Shown piece by piece: positions 12,865 through 23,195 of a stretch of 64,000 nucleotides of DNA. The notes beneath the pieces are model-generated. The model searched no databases, was not told the DNA's origin, and saw only the letters and a program-made list of their open reading frames with translations. The DNA is from Poronia punctata (taxonomy: Eukaryota; Ascomycota; Sordariomycetes; Xylariales; Xylariaceae): positions 207,997 to 271,996 of the forward strand of contig MU401475.1 in assembly GCA_022579005.1 (NCBI GenBank), given 5' to 3'. Each line of letters opens with the position of its first letter. The first letter of the stretch is position 1. The translations under genes were made by a program, and so were the position numbers.

Positions 12865-13537
12865 ACATGATGACCCGAAATACTTGGAACCAAATATGGG
12901 CCAATTTTCGGCGGAATCCTATCTTTTTTCTACTTTTCCCTGTACACCAAGAGATACCCGGTTGTGGCTAGAAAAACTGGCCCGGTATCAATATCGAAAC
13001 CTTCGCGGTTCATTGCCCGGGGACGCATGGGATACAAACGGACCAGGTGAAGTGAGTGGGTATTTGTAACCTGTTGAAATATTCACTGGTTTTCCGACCC
13101 CATTAGCGCTGTATCATATTATGTACCTACTAGCGTTAAGTGAGATCAATGGAGAGATGACTGAATGAACATATCCTATCCAAAGTGGACTCGACATGTT
13201 ATTCAGCTACTCAGTAGTAGGTATTCGCCTTTGGCATATTATACACAAGTGTCTACGTGTACGAGTAGGTTAATGACTACGAGTATATAGGGCTGATAGA
13301 TCAGGGAGTGTTAATACTACACGTGAAAGCTCGCCGGTGTTCAAAAGGCACGCTAGTTACTTTACTCTTGGCACCTTTAACTCCGAATTTGGAAGGGGTC
13401 AAAAAGGACGCTAGACTAAGTACCTACCTAGGCACGCGCTAGGTGTACGTGTATAATGACCCCTTAATCATATGAACGCCTTAGACATCAAGAAGAAGAT
13501 CTTCTGATCTGCAAGAGAAACATCTCATTTAACAAGT
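12865..13537. other. Intergenic region
   Basis: About 670 bases between the end of the TFIIF beta gene and the archaemetzincin relic. It carries two TACGAGTA motifs (13260-13267, 13278-13285) and no recognisable exon. Confidence 0.5.
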
Positions 13538-13955
13538 ATGAAAAGAATAACAGGGGAAAAGACCACCTGTAAACATGAGGATTTGCTCCTAGAGTGCTCG
13601 TCATGGGCAGAAGAGGCTGGGGTTCGAGCGTCCAGGTCCGGCAAAGAGACTCGCGGCCACAACCCGCCCCGGTCGTAATCCCCTGCGAACAAAAGGCGTC
13701 TCGGCAAAAGACATGGAAAAGTTAAGCGAGGAAGCCGGCGCTCGGCTCGCGCCGACGTTTCCCGGCCCGCTCTTGCTGCCCAATGATGAGCTCAATTGGG
13801 ACCCGGAATACCCGCCACAGTCCTTCCGTTCGTGGCTGCTGACTACGAAGACGCGGAATAAAGTGACGGCCGAGAGAAGGTCGATCTATGTCGTTGCGCA
13901 GCCGACGATTGTTGCACCTTTTATGCGCGGATGGGAGAAACCTACGAAAACTGGT

Positions 13956-13989
<34 letters not shown>

Positions 13990-15009
13990 GCGGACTGAAG
14001 CCGAGACCACTATCGGCGAGTGATGCTGCTTCAGAGTACATCGCGGCCTTCTACCACGGTCTACCGGTGAGACGCTTTCCCGGAGAACTACATTTCACGC
14101 CATGGGAAGAGGAAAGGAAGGCGAAGGCGAAAGGTGATGGTGGTAGTAGTAGCAGCAGCGAGTTTATAGGCTTGGCATTATACGGGGAAGAAGAGACCTG
14201 CGCGCGCCGCATCCGAACCAGGACGTGTCCGGACGGACGGACAATTCTCGGAAACAGATTAACCTCAACGACGTCCTCGACGTCGCAATCGATATCCTGC
14301 CCGAGGACGCGCACTCGCTCGTCATGCTCGTGGACCACGACGTCTACGAGGACGAGGACGACGACTTTCTGCTGTGGCCGCGCGTACGGCGGGAGTCGCG
14401 TGTGTGTGGTTTCTTCGGCGACATATGATCCCGGGCTAGATGCGCGGGCGGGTAAGGTATTGATCGTGCGCACATGTGGCCCCCTTTTTTTTCGCATTGC
14501 GGGGGATTTACCGATGTGCTTTGTGAGGAGCAAGGGGTGGGTTTACGGGGGAATAAGGGGAGGAAGAAGAAGAAGAAGAAGAAGAGGTTGGAATTTGAGA
14601 TGAGTGATGATTCGCCGATTCGCGAAGCTGTCCGGAAAGCGAAAGGGGCGAATGAAATGGGTGATGGGTTGTGGTTCTCCCGTGTGGCGCGCACGCTGGT
14701 GCATGAGCTCGGGCACTGTTTCGGGGTGGACCATCGTGTTTACTACGCGTGTGTGTCATGCAGGGCACGGCGGGGATGGCTGAGGATGTGAGACAGCCGC
14801 CGTATCTCTGTCCCGTATGTTTGGAGAAGCTTGTTCATGCCGTAGTCGGCGAGCTCGGCGATGGGAATGAGGATGTAAAGAAGGGGGGGGGGGGGGGGGG
14901 TGTCAAGGATAGGTATAGGGCTTTGGCGAGGTTCTGCGAGACAAGGAGGGATGTTGGGCTTTTCGCGGCTTATGAAGCTTGGGTTAGGACTAGGCTTGGG
15001 CAGTTGTGA
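13538..15009 (+). pseudogene. Archaemetzincin-like metallopeptidase (M54), broken
   Basis: Homology to fungal archaemetzincin runs from MKRITGEKTTCKHEDLLLE at 13538 to the stop near 15009 but changes frame at least five times, near 13618, 14240, 14370, 14450 and 14750. Recognisable blocks include FPGPLLLPNDELNWDPEYPP, KQINLNDVLDVAIDILPED, LVMLVDHDVYEDEDDDF, CCGRAYGGSRV, HELGHCFGVDH and PPYLCPVCLEKL. The zinc motif HExxHxxGxxH survives, but the Cys that normally follows the third His is Arg. Short GAC and CGGA repeats and a poly-G run (about 14884-14900) sit in the body. None of the frame changes can be explained by an intron of plausible length with GT-AG ends. The family hydrolyses peptides with a zinc and has a second four-Cys structural zinc site. 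Sequencing errors could cause one or two breaks, hardly five plus a lost ligand. Confidence 0.8.
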
Positions 15010-15164
15010 CTTGTATAAGTGTGACTGCAAGTTTACCTGATATCTATCTGTCTGCCCTTGGAACTGCATCGCAGGGTTCACGAAGGAACGGCGAGTAACA
15101 AGTTGGATACAACTTTGAGACTGCTGGATCAAAGGTTTTCTTTCGAAGGCGGTCAACCAAATAA

Positions 15165-15249
15165 GCCCGCTTGGCTAAGTGGTATAGCGTGTCACTAGTA
15201 TTATCTAGATGTCATGACAAGATCAGCGGTTCGATTCCGCTAGTGGGCA
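15165..15249 (+). tRNA. tRNA-Thr (anticodon AGT), with intron
   Basis: The acceptor stem GCCCGCT pairs with AGTGGGC (one G-U), the anticodon stem is TGTCA/TGACA, and the T arm is AGCGG-TTCGATT-CCGCT. The anticodon AGT lies at 15197-15199. A 13-nt intron (15201-15213) follows the base 3' of the anticodon, the canonical position. The discriminator is A. No run of four or more T follows before the next tRNA. Confidence 0.9.
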
Positions 15250-15282
15250 AACGCGAGTTCTCTCTCTGTTTACTTGCAATAT

Positions 15283-15391
15283 TCCGAATTGGTGTAGTGG
15301 CTAACATTTGACGCTCTCATCATTTGAATTGAATTCGATTCATTCACTTGAAGGTGCCGTCAAGCCCGGGGTTCGATTCCCCGATTCGGAG
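15283..15391 (+). tRNA. tRNA-Glu (anticodon CTC), with intron
   Basis: The acceptor stem TCCGAAT/ATTCGGA, anticodon stem TGACG/CGTCA and T arm CGGGG-TTCGATT-CCCCG all pair. The anticodon CTC is at 15316-15318 and is followed by a 37-nt intron (15320-15356) at the canonical site. It starts 33 bases after the end of tRNA-Thr on the same strand. Confidence 0.9.
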
Positions 15392-15392
15392 A

Positions 15393-15415
15393 TTTTTGTT
15401 TTGTTTTGTTTTTTC
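15393..15415 (+). terminator. RNA polymerase III T-run terminator
   Basis: TTTTT one base after the tRNA-Glu discriminator, followed by further TTTTG units. It is the first run of at least four T on this strand downstream of both tRNA genes. Confidence 0.75.
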
Positions 15416-15932
15416 AGTGTATTTGATGGTTTATTCCTATCAAACTAAAAAGTCCTCCTCATCAACTACGTACGAGTAGGTAATCCACCACCAGTTTTTC
15501 TTTTTCGTACGGAAAGATAGGGGGGAGACAAGGCAATAATAAATAGGCTAGTCCCTCCCGTCCCGGATCGCGGCCAGGTGCCGGCCGGCTAACATGCTAT
15601 ATGCGGGATACCTAGTACCGGTCGAGCAGCGGGAACAGCTCGGCGGACCCGAGCCGAGCACGTTGTTGTAGGTATCTAGTACCAGCCAATAAAGACGGAA
15701 TGCAATAAATCCTTATTGCCCAAGGCTGCCGTCTCCAGATTGTGTGACAGGCAATGGCATGAGTGGGAACGTCCTACCCACCCTGCGGATTCAAGGCGTC
15801 TAACTAACTTGCCCTCATATGCAGATCCGAAAGCCGAGGACATCTGCAAGGTATAGTGATTGTGACGAGTGCGATTAGGTTAACGTCATGCAGTACTTAC
15901 TGCATTAAAGACTGGCCAGTTATTCATTGAGA
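15416..15932. other. Intergenic region
   Basis: About 500 bases after the tRNA pair. It contains one TACGAGTA motif (15471-15478), a GCTCGG...CCGAGC inverted repeat near 15635-15660, and two similar TATCTAGTACC/ATACCTAGTACC strings near 15610 and 15672. No gene is supported and no LTR could be established. Confidence 0.4.
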
Positions 15933-18598
15933 TCACCCAACCTCGGGTTCCTCCTCATAAGGTGATTTGAGCAACCGCTGCTTAGACCGTATAATCATCT
16001 CCCTCAGCCCCGTGACAGCCATCTCCTCCCGCCCTTCGTGTAGCGCGTAGTCGATTCCCTGAAAAGCCGACATTTCATCATCTATCCCAGCATCCAGCTT
16101 CCATCCGATCAGACGCTGAAGACATTCCCTCGCTCTCCTTGTAGTCTTATGTTCGGTGATATCAAGTATCATCTCTTCCAGCTTGTCCGTCTCGGCCATA
16201 ACGGCGCGATCACGCACGTCTCTCAGCAGAGCTTCGAAAGCCGAGATGTCCTCGGGAGTAGGGTTCCTATCTTTTACCATGCCGCCTGTTGTCCTCCGAA
16301 TCGCACGCCTTAGTTCTCCTACGGGCGTTAGATCGTCTGTGGATTTCGACCGGATGTCCAACCCTTCGATACGGACGCGACGGAGCATATTCATAATCTC
16401 CTCGTTCCCGATCCGGCCCGTGGCGTGAAGGACGTTCAACCGCTTGTTGTTGGCGATAGCGCACCGCGCGCCCTTGTTCAGGAGCATCTGCACCATGTTT
16501 CCTTTGACCTCCCAGATCGCTTTCAGGAGCGGGGTGTTACCGAAGTGATTCCGCGCATCTATCACAGACCAGGCCCCGAACCGCATGCAGAGGTCGACGC
16601 TTCTGGCCACGGCCGGGGATCCGGCCGGTTGATTCGCGAGAATGTGGAATACCGTGTCGCCGTAATCGTTGACTGCCGCGGCTTCGGCGCCCCGGCCGAG
16701 CAGGTACTCGATGATCCGAGCGTCCTCCTCCTCCTCGAGACTGCGCGATCGGCAGGCTTTGTGTAACGCCGTTTCCCCGCCCTTGCCGCGCTGGTTGATG
16801 TTGCACCCGGCGTCGAGTAGGGCGGATGCGAAATGCGCGAGGCCGCAGTATGCTGCCATGTGGAGAGCGGTCTCGCCCTGTCGGTCTAGCTTGCGAACGT
16901 CGGCCTTGTGACGGAGGAGGAACTCGAGCGCTTCGTGGTTGTTGTGTAGACAGGCTAGGTGCAGGGGTGTGAAGCCGGATGCGTCGAGGGTGTTGAGAGT
17001 GGACGTGTCCGTCTTCATGGCGTGGCCGAGGTCGCCTTTACTTCGGACCGCCTCGTGAAGTAGAAGTGGGCGTATTTCGTCGTCGTCGTCGTCGACTAGC
17101 TCGACAACGCGGTTTAAAGTATATACTTCAAAATCGGATAGATTGTTGGTACGGTTAAATAAGATTGTCCTCGCTCGGGCGACAGCATTACTATCACGGT
17201 AAGTTTTAATCAAGGGGCTCGTTTAATTGTTTCTTCGTCATCTGATTATGTAAAGAGGACGTATGAAACTTACTTGGCTGCTCTGGTATCTTTTAATATT
17301 CCGTTGAAGCGGTTGATCAGGACCAAGACGATGGATAACTGGTTGTAAACCATGGCATACTAAAATATCCATGTTAATTGATATGCATATGCTACTTTCG
17401 ATCCATACTTCGAGTAGCATATATACCTCGATCACAGAACCACCCTGCGGGTCCAAGTCTGTGGCGGTATAATTCTTTTGAGAAATGTACTTTAAGACGT
17501 CTTCGGTCCTCGGTGATCTCAACGCAGGCCATATCGGATCATTGCTCGGCCAGACGACGGGGAGGCGCAAGGACGTGCTGATGCCGGTCAAGGCGCTCAC
17601 GGAAGCCTTGAACAAGACGGCCCGGTTCCATAACCAGTTTGGGAACTGGTAATCCACCCGGAAGGATACTCGCGGGACACTATAGTCGCACTCGCGGCAA
17701 GGGAAGAGCCATCTAGTGACGTTTGAGTGATATATCGACAGTCTTCCCGGTACGACGCCAACGTTGATCTCCAGTCCTATTTTTGCTTGGGGTTGGTGAC
17801 ACGAGCAGGTACAAGTACTATGTGGATTCTCGAGGAGAAGAGCTGGTCCCAAAGACGTCGGGTCGAAATGTGTGGCCGTGGAATCGGGATTGTCATACAC
17901 TGCAAGTTGTTGATTTATTGGTTCAGTTTCTCCCGGGTCCGTCGAACCTGTTATGGGGGTACTTGGCGATTCCTGAACGACAGCATCGCGTATTTGTGAC
18001 AGGAGCTTGCTATGGGTACTATAAACGTGTTAGACAGAGCAGAGATAAGAGAAGAAGAAGGTGGTTTACTGTAATGTTTGATCCATGAAGATTCTCGTGG
18101 CAGATTCCATGTGTGACTGAATCGATCGTGCCTGGTTGTAAAGGTGCAAGACCTTGTGCCGTTTCCACGGCCATGTCGCTCTGAAGGACTTCAGATTGCC
18201 CTTTGACTCGTCTGATAGTCTCTGGCAATCTGTAGCTAGCACATTTAATTCCAGTAACAGAGAGTCAAGTTTGGTTCTCAGAATCTTCATGTAGTATGGC
18301 TCTTCTTGTGCAAAGACGACTTGCGTGCTACCAGTAGCGGGAGAAAACAAGCCGAGAGTCTCTTTCGTATGATGATAGCGTGCGACGAGAATCTCTAGCT
18401 TATCAACGGTCCAGTTAGCATCCAGCCTCAGGGTTCCTGTCGATGAGAAGTCTGGAAGTCGAGTTTTACCTCGAATATCAAATCCTCGAGTTCTTCTCTA
18501 GAGTTAGATACGGCTCGTACAACCCCAATGATCTTCGGGACCGCAGCTAGAGTCTGGCCTATAGCGATGAAGCTAGCTACTGCCCCGACTACTTCCAT
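15933..18598 (-). CDS. Ankyrin-repeat protein with STAND-type fungal N-terminus
   Basis: Five exons, 18470-18598, 18070-18398, 17427-18018, 17274-17359 and 15933-17217, join without a stop into 806 aa. The first exon (MEVVGAVASFIAIGQ..., then LEDLIFE) resembles the N-terminal domain of fungal STAND/NLR-like proteins (PigL_N/Helo-like group). A helical region and an uncharacterised middle segment with Cys/His near TCTCSCHQ and CRECDYS follow. From about residue 457 to 660 there are roughly five or six ankyrin repeats (GFTPLHLACLHNNHEALEFL, GETALHMAAYCG, GETALHKACRSR, GNTPLLKAI). No P-loop NACHT or NB-ARC is present between the two ends, so it is not a complete NLR. Such proteins often act in recognition or signalling in fungi, but no partner or ligand can be named. 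The acceptor of intron 1 was chosen after the GCTAAC branch site, the only choice keeping frame. Confidence 0.8.
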
Positions 18599-19094
18599 TT
18601 CGTTTTTGATCAGATCCAATGCCAGCAAATTGCTCGCGAGGTACGGTCAATAGCATCCCAATGCTGAAGGGTGATATGATGACCGGCACCGGGCGAACAG
18701 GGGAAGACACCGTTCCGCGCAACATCAGGCCGATGTCGATAATACTAAAGAGCCTGAAAACCGTTGTCCATTACCTAACCTAGGAACAAGCTAGGTTCCT
18801 TCTCTGTCTGCTTAGAGTCCAGGGCCCTGCACATGTAAACTCGGTAACAGGAAGCGGAGAATCGTTCAGACCTTTCCGCTTCCGTCTTCTTCAATCCTTC
18901 AATCTGGGACTAAGATACGCAGTGGGAACCTTACCCACCTTGGTAGGCCACCGTGGTCCGTACCCCTCAGTTCTAGAACAATATCAATCATATCCAGCAT
19001 CTTCCTGTCCGAAGAATACTTTGATACACGATGTTTGCGAGTCGCCGAACTGTTAAACATAAATTACCTAACCTAGCTCATATTAGTAGAGAAA
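18599..19094. promoter_or_regulatory. Divergent promoter region (ankyrin gene / monooxygenase)
   Basis: About 500 bases between the starts of two divergent genes, so it should carry both promoters. Nothing specific is recognised apart from short CCTAGG/ACCTAACC strings. Confidence 0.5.
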
Positions 19095-20551
19095 ATGAGC
19101 CATCCATTTGACAAGGTCCCGCGCCGAAAACATCGTCTTGGCACCAGTCTCATTGTTAACACATAGCAGGTCGTTATTGTCGGGGCTGGTCCGGCAGGTC
19201 TCCTTCTCGGTCTTCTCCTCTCACAAGAGGGGATCTCGGTCGATATTCTAGAAGCATCGCATGAACTGGATACCCAACCAAGAGCTGCTTATTACGGTCC
19301 CGCCGCAATTCCGGATCTGAAACGGGCGGGGATATTAGATGAAGTCCGCTGTCGAGGGTTGTCTCCAAGCTTCATGAGCTGGAGGAAATGGGATGGCTTC
19401 GAGACAATTGCTACCCTGGATGGCGAGCTTTTGCATCATGTCGATGGTCAAGACTTGCGCAAGGCATGTCTTCCCTTGAACGATCTTGCTCATCTCATCC
19501 TCGAAAGATTCTCTGCCACGTCTTGTGGCAACATATTCTGGAGACATCGGGTTGTGAATTCGGGACAGGATGATAGCCGAGCTTGGGTTGATGTGGAAGT
19601 AGAGGAGGAGACAGGGGTGAAGTCGCAGAGAAGGATGTATGGTGATTATGTCGTGGGTTGCGACGGAGGGAGAAGTGCCGTACGAAAATCATTGTTCGGC
19701 GAAAGCTTCCCTGGCTTTACCTGGAATAAACAGATTGTCGCAACTAACGTATGTGAAGTCTATCATATGTGATGTGTTGTGTACATGAACTTACATATTC
19801 GCAGATCAAGTACGACTTCCTCAAGCACGGTTTCCGTGACTTGACCCTGGTTATCCACCCAGACCACTTCTATGTCAGCACCTCCTCGGATAAATGGGAG
19901 TATCTTGCTAACACTTGCACATAGCTCGTAGCTAAACTCAGCTCGGATGGGTTATATCGGGTGACGTACGGCGAGACGCCGGGATACACGCTAGAAGAGA
20001 TGAGGGCAAGATTGCCTCTAAAGTTCGAAATGATACTTCCAGGCCACCCCAAGCCGGGGGATTACGAGGTAGTGAACATGGCGCCGTACAAGATACACCG
20101 TAAGTCCATTCTCTGTTTTCGTGATTTCTATCGAAATGCTGACAATGGATTTACCATAGAACGATGTGCGCCAACCTTTCGTAAAGGCCGGATTCTCCTC
20201 GCTGGCGATGCTGCTCACCTATGCAATCCATGGGGTGGACTAGGGATAACGGGAGGATTTGTCGATGTCGGGGGATTGTACGAATGCCTAGCGGGTATAT
20301 GGCACGGTAAAGCAGATGACTCCATCTTGGACCTATACAGCGAGAAGAGAATGGCTGTATACAAAACAATGATAGATCCAGCTACACAGGCCAACTTCAG
20401 GCGCACGACCGACTCTGACCCCGCCACGCTATTGGATCGAGACCCCTTTCTACAGGCCTGCAAGCGAGGAGAGAGTGACGAGGCTGTTAGGAAAGAACTG
20501 CTACTCTCGAGCTTGAATATTCGCCATGATTTCACCCAATACTATAGATAG
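19095..20551 (+). CDS. FAD-dependent aromatic monooxygenase (PHBH type)
   Basis: Five exons, 19095-19115, 19170-19748, 19805-19873, 19925-20099 and 20160-20551, give 411 aa. The start exon is only seven codons (MSHPFDK) and splices straight into the Rossmann motif VVIVGAGPAGLLLG, whose GxGxxG is residues 12-17. The second family motif is YVVGCDGGRSAVRK and the third is GRILLAGDAAHLCNPWGGLG, which together define class A flavoprotein hydroxylases (NAD(P)H + O2, hydroxylating phenolic substrates). The substrate cannot be told from sequence. There is no C-terminal thioredoxin-like domain as in phenol hydroxylase. The next gene upstream is the divergent ankyrin protein; no biosynthetic partners lie nearby, so a stand-alone catabolic or detoxifying role is more likely than a cluster. 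Confidence 0.88.
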
Positions 20552-21170
20552 ATAAAGGTCTTATATATATATATGATTTCACCCGTGCTATTGGGATTTA
20601 AACATGTGTTTGCTGGAGATATAAAAATGTCATCGAGAATATGTAGGCAGAATGCGCTGCTTTACGTTGCGTTGGAATGGAGTGTGAATGTGATGTTAAT
20701 GTTAATGTTAATATTGATGTTGATGTTGTCGTTGCCAATCTCATCTACTGCGTTGTGTTCGCCGGCGTCAGCTGTAAAGGGCTAATTTTATACGATAACC
20801 CACTGTCAATCATACCGATTCAGGTTAGACTGACATTGCGCCGCGTTAGCGCGTTATTCATATCCTTGGCAATTAGTCTGCAATGTCGCACCCCGCGGAC
20901 CGGGAATGACCTTCCATGACAATTTACATAATTACCTACGAGTACGAGTATGCTTCCGGCATCGCGCCTTCCTGGGGCGTATTCGGGACTGCACCATACG
21001 AAAACATTCACTCGGGTTTCAAAAGTCGGGGTATCCTTACCGTGTGTCAGCATCTGACCTACGGAACTCGTCGCCGTGCTCTCCTCCGTCCTTGAACTCA
21101 CTCTTCTTAATTCTTTGAACAATCATGCTGTGTATGGCCATTTTGCCAAACACAGCGGGCTCGTCAGAGG
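20552..21170. promoter_or_regulatory. Intergenic region and RBR gene 5' leader
   Basis: Contains a degenerate TTAATG/TTGATG repeat near 20693-20730 and two overlapping TACGAGTA motifs (20937-20950). The region just before 21171 is the leader of the ubiquitin-ligase gene and holds an upstream ATG (see the uORF). Confidence 0.5.
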
Positions 21171-21184
21171 ATGTTTCTCGCTAA
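21125..21184 (+). promoter_or_regulatory. uORF overlapping the RBR ligase start codon
   Basis: An ATG at 21125 opens a 19-codon frame with a second in-frame ATG at codon 4 and stops at 21182-21184, just past the main ATG at 21171. It is in a different frame from the main gene. If the transcript starts upstream of 21125, scanning ribosomes would have to bypass it, which would lower ligase translation. Confidence 0.4.
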
Positions 21185-23195
21185 CTTTCTTGGAAACACT
21201 TCGAGACGGAAGGGTACTCCTAAGGCTAGCCGGTCGAAATCTCAAAGTGATGGGTTCACAACAGAAACGCCACCGGCGCCTACCACATCCCCGACCTCGT
21301 CATCTCTGTCAATCGAAGGTTCCAAGCCGAATTTCTTGTTTGATGAATCTCAACTTCCGCCTGTCGCGCCGACTCCGAGCGATGTCGCAGACCTCAACAA
21401 TGACCTGACTTCCCTCTGCGCCCTATTCCCTGACATTCAGGTGGAAGTGTTTCGGGAGATGCTGTCCAACTTCTCCGACGAATCAAAACTGTTCGTCATC
21501 ACCGATATGCTACTCAAGAACCCGACAGTCTACGTAAAGGGACGCCGTCGGGCCGTCGATCGAGACCCGTCACAGAAGCTGGCGATTTGCAAAACCGATG
21601 CCTTCAGAAGCCCCGAATACAGGACGGCAGTTCGTACTTTGGCCTTACAGGAGTTCAAAGGTCTACCTAGATCCACCATCGACGCCGTACTCTCCGAATC
21701 AAACTACTCGTACCTCGACGCGCGCATCACTCTCGTCGAGCTATCGTCCAAGTCATGGAAATTTGCCTTGTCTTCCCTTTTATTCCGTCGAAAGCCTGTC
21801 ACTTCTACCGAAGCCGAGACGCACCCCTTGGTATATTGGAAGGCGAACGAGCATGGCGTCCTTTCACCTTCGATCAAGTCGACTGGGAATGCCGAACTAG
21901 ATCGAGAGCTATTCGACGAACTCATACTACCCCTTTTGAGACGCGATAAGGAAAAGAAGGAGAAGACAGATCGGGCTCTTGCCATGTCTATGCAGCTAGA
22001 GGAAGCCGAGGATTGTGACGCGACGTATGAATGCGCCTGCTGCTATACTGATTCCATCTTTGAAGAGTTCACGACATGCAGTGCTGATGGGCATATGGTC
22101 TGCTTTCGATGCGTGCAGAATTCCATCACGGAATCGGTATTTGGTCAAGGCTGGCAACGCAACATCAACAAAGACACGGGAACTCTGCGGTGCCCGGCAA
22201 TGTCCTCGACAGAGTGTGAAGGCTGCGTCTCGGCCGACCATATCCGCCGGGCCATGCAAGAGACAGAGAAAGGGGATGAGGTTCTGGAGAAGTTGGATCA
22301 ACGATTAGCCGATCATGGTCTGATCTCAAGCGGGTTGCCCCTAATCCGCTGTCCGTTTTGCAGCTATGCCGAAGTCGACGACCTATACGTGCCTAGGAGC
22401 TCCCGGCGGCTCAGGGTTCGAGCAAGCAGTGTGATGAACGTTTCGCTCCTTCTTTTCGTCGTCATACTCTCTCCCGTCGTCGTGATACTAGGCATTCTAT
22501 CGCTCATCGTACTTGTGCTCTGTCTAAGTGGGTCGTTTAGGTCCTTTATGGGGGAAAACTTGGCGGCGGCGCTCAAACGACATGAGCGTCGTCGACGTGG
22601 TTTGAGATTTACATGTCAGAATCCAAAGTGCCAACGCTCATCCTGCCTGTCATGCTCGAAAGCGTGGGTGGATATCCACGTATGTCACGAATCATCTCTA
22701 ATCGCGCTCCGGACGCAGGTGGAGCAGGCCATGTCGATGGCCGTCAAACGTGTCTGTCCGCGATGTAATACATCGTTCGTCAAGACGTCGGGTTGCAATA
22801 AGCTCGTCTGTCCCTGCGGGTACAAGATGTGCTATGTCTGCCGCAAGGACATCGGTGGCCCTACCGAGGGCTACCAGCACTTTTGCCAGCATTTCCGACC
22901 CGAGGGCGACGGCAGACGATGCAGGGAATGCGACCATTGCAATCTCTGGGAGACGGAGAACACGGACGCCATCCTGCGCAAGGCGAAAGCAGATGCGGAG
23001 CGCAGATGGAGAGAGACTGAACGCAGAGAACTCTCTAATGCGGAGAAGGCGTACCTCGAGAGCGGCGTGGGTAATGCCGTTGGAGGAGGGCTTGGTGTGC
23101 GTCAAAAGGGCGCCCTCGGGAGTCTGTTTGATAATGCCAGGTTGCCGAGTACTGAGGAAATTTTTGATTTTGTCGTGGAAACGTTTCTTGTTTGA
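21171..23195 (+). CDS. RBR-type E3 ubiquitin ligase, RNF216/TRIAD3-like
   Basis: Single exon, 674 aa. A Ser/Pro-rich N-terminus is followed by a CUE-like region (DLTSLCALFPDIQVEVFREM) and a helical segment. RING1 begins at Cys288 (CACCYTDSIFEEFTTC), then the IBR-like part, and RING2 begins at Cys529 (CPRCNTSFVKTSGCNKLVC), in which Cys542 sits where the RBR catalytic Cys is expected. The tail YQHFCQHFRPEGDGRRCREC matches the RNF216 helper extension. RBR ligases take ubiquitin from an E2 onto this Cys, then to substrate. An unusual hydrophobic stretch of about 30 residues (roughly 424-453) lies between RING1 and the second part of the IBR and could span a membrane. A uORF overlaps the start. 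Substrate unknown. Confidence 0.88.
   Translation: MFLANFLGNTSRRKGTPKASRSKSQSDGFTTETPPAPTTSPTSSSLSIEGSKPNFLFDESQLPPVAPTPSDVADLNNDLTSLCALFPDIQVEVFREMLSNFSDESKLFVITDMLLKNPTVYVKGRRRAVDRDPSQKLAICKTDAFRSPEYRTAVRTLALQEFKGLPRSTIDAVLSESNYSYLDARITLVELSSKSWKFALSSLLFRRKPVTSTEAETHPLVYWKANEHGVLSPSIKSTGNAELDRELFDELILPLLRRDKEKKEKTDRALAMSMQLEEAEDCDATYECACCYTDSIFEEFTTCSADGHMVCFRCVQNSITESVFGQGWQRNINKDTGTLRCPAMSSTECEGCVSADHIRRAMQETEKGDEVLEKLDQRLADHGLISSGLPLIRCPFCSYAEVDDLYVPRSSRRLRVRASSVMNVSLLLFVVILSPVVVILGILSLIVLVLCLSGSFRSFMGENLAAALKRHERRRRGLRFTCQNPKCQRSSCLSCSKAWVDIHVCHESSLIALRTQVEQAMSMAVKRVCPRCNTSFVKTSGCNKLVCPCGYKMCYVCRKDIGGPTEGYQHFCQHFRPEGDGRRCRECDHCNLWETENTDAILRKAKADAERRWRETERRELSNAEKAYLESGVGNAVGGGLGVRQKGALGSLFDNARLPSTEEIFDFVVETFLV

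Noticed and set aside
15600..15700. Possible solo LTR next to the tRNA pair
   Set aside because: Two similar CTAGTACC strings occur, but there are no TG...CA ends or target-site duplication of convincing length.
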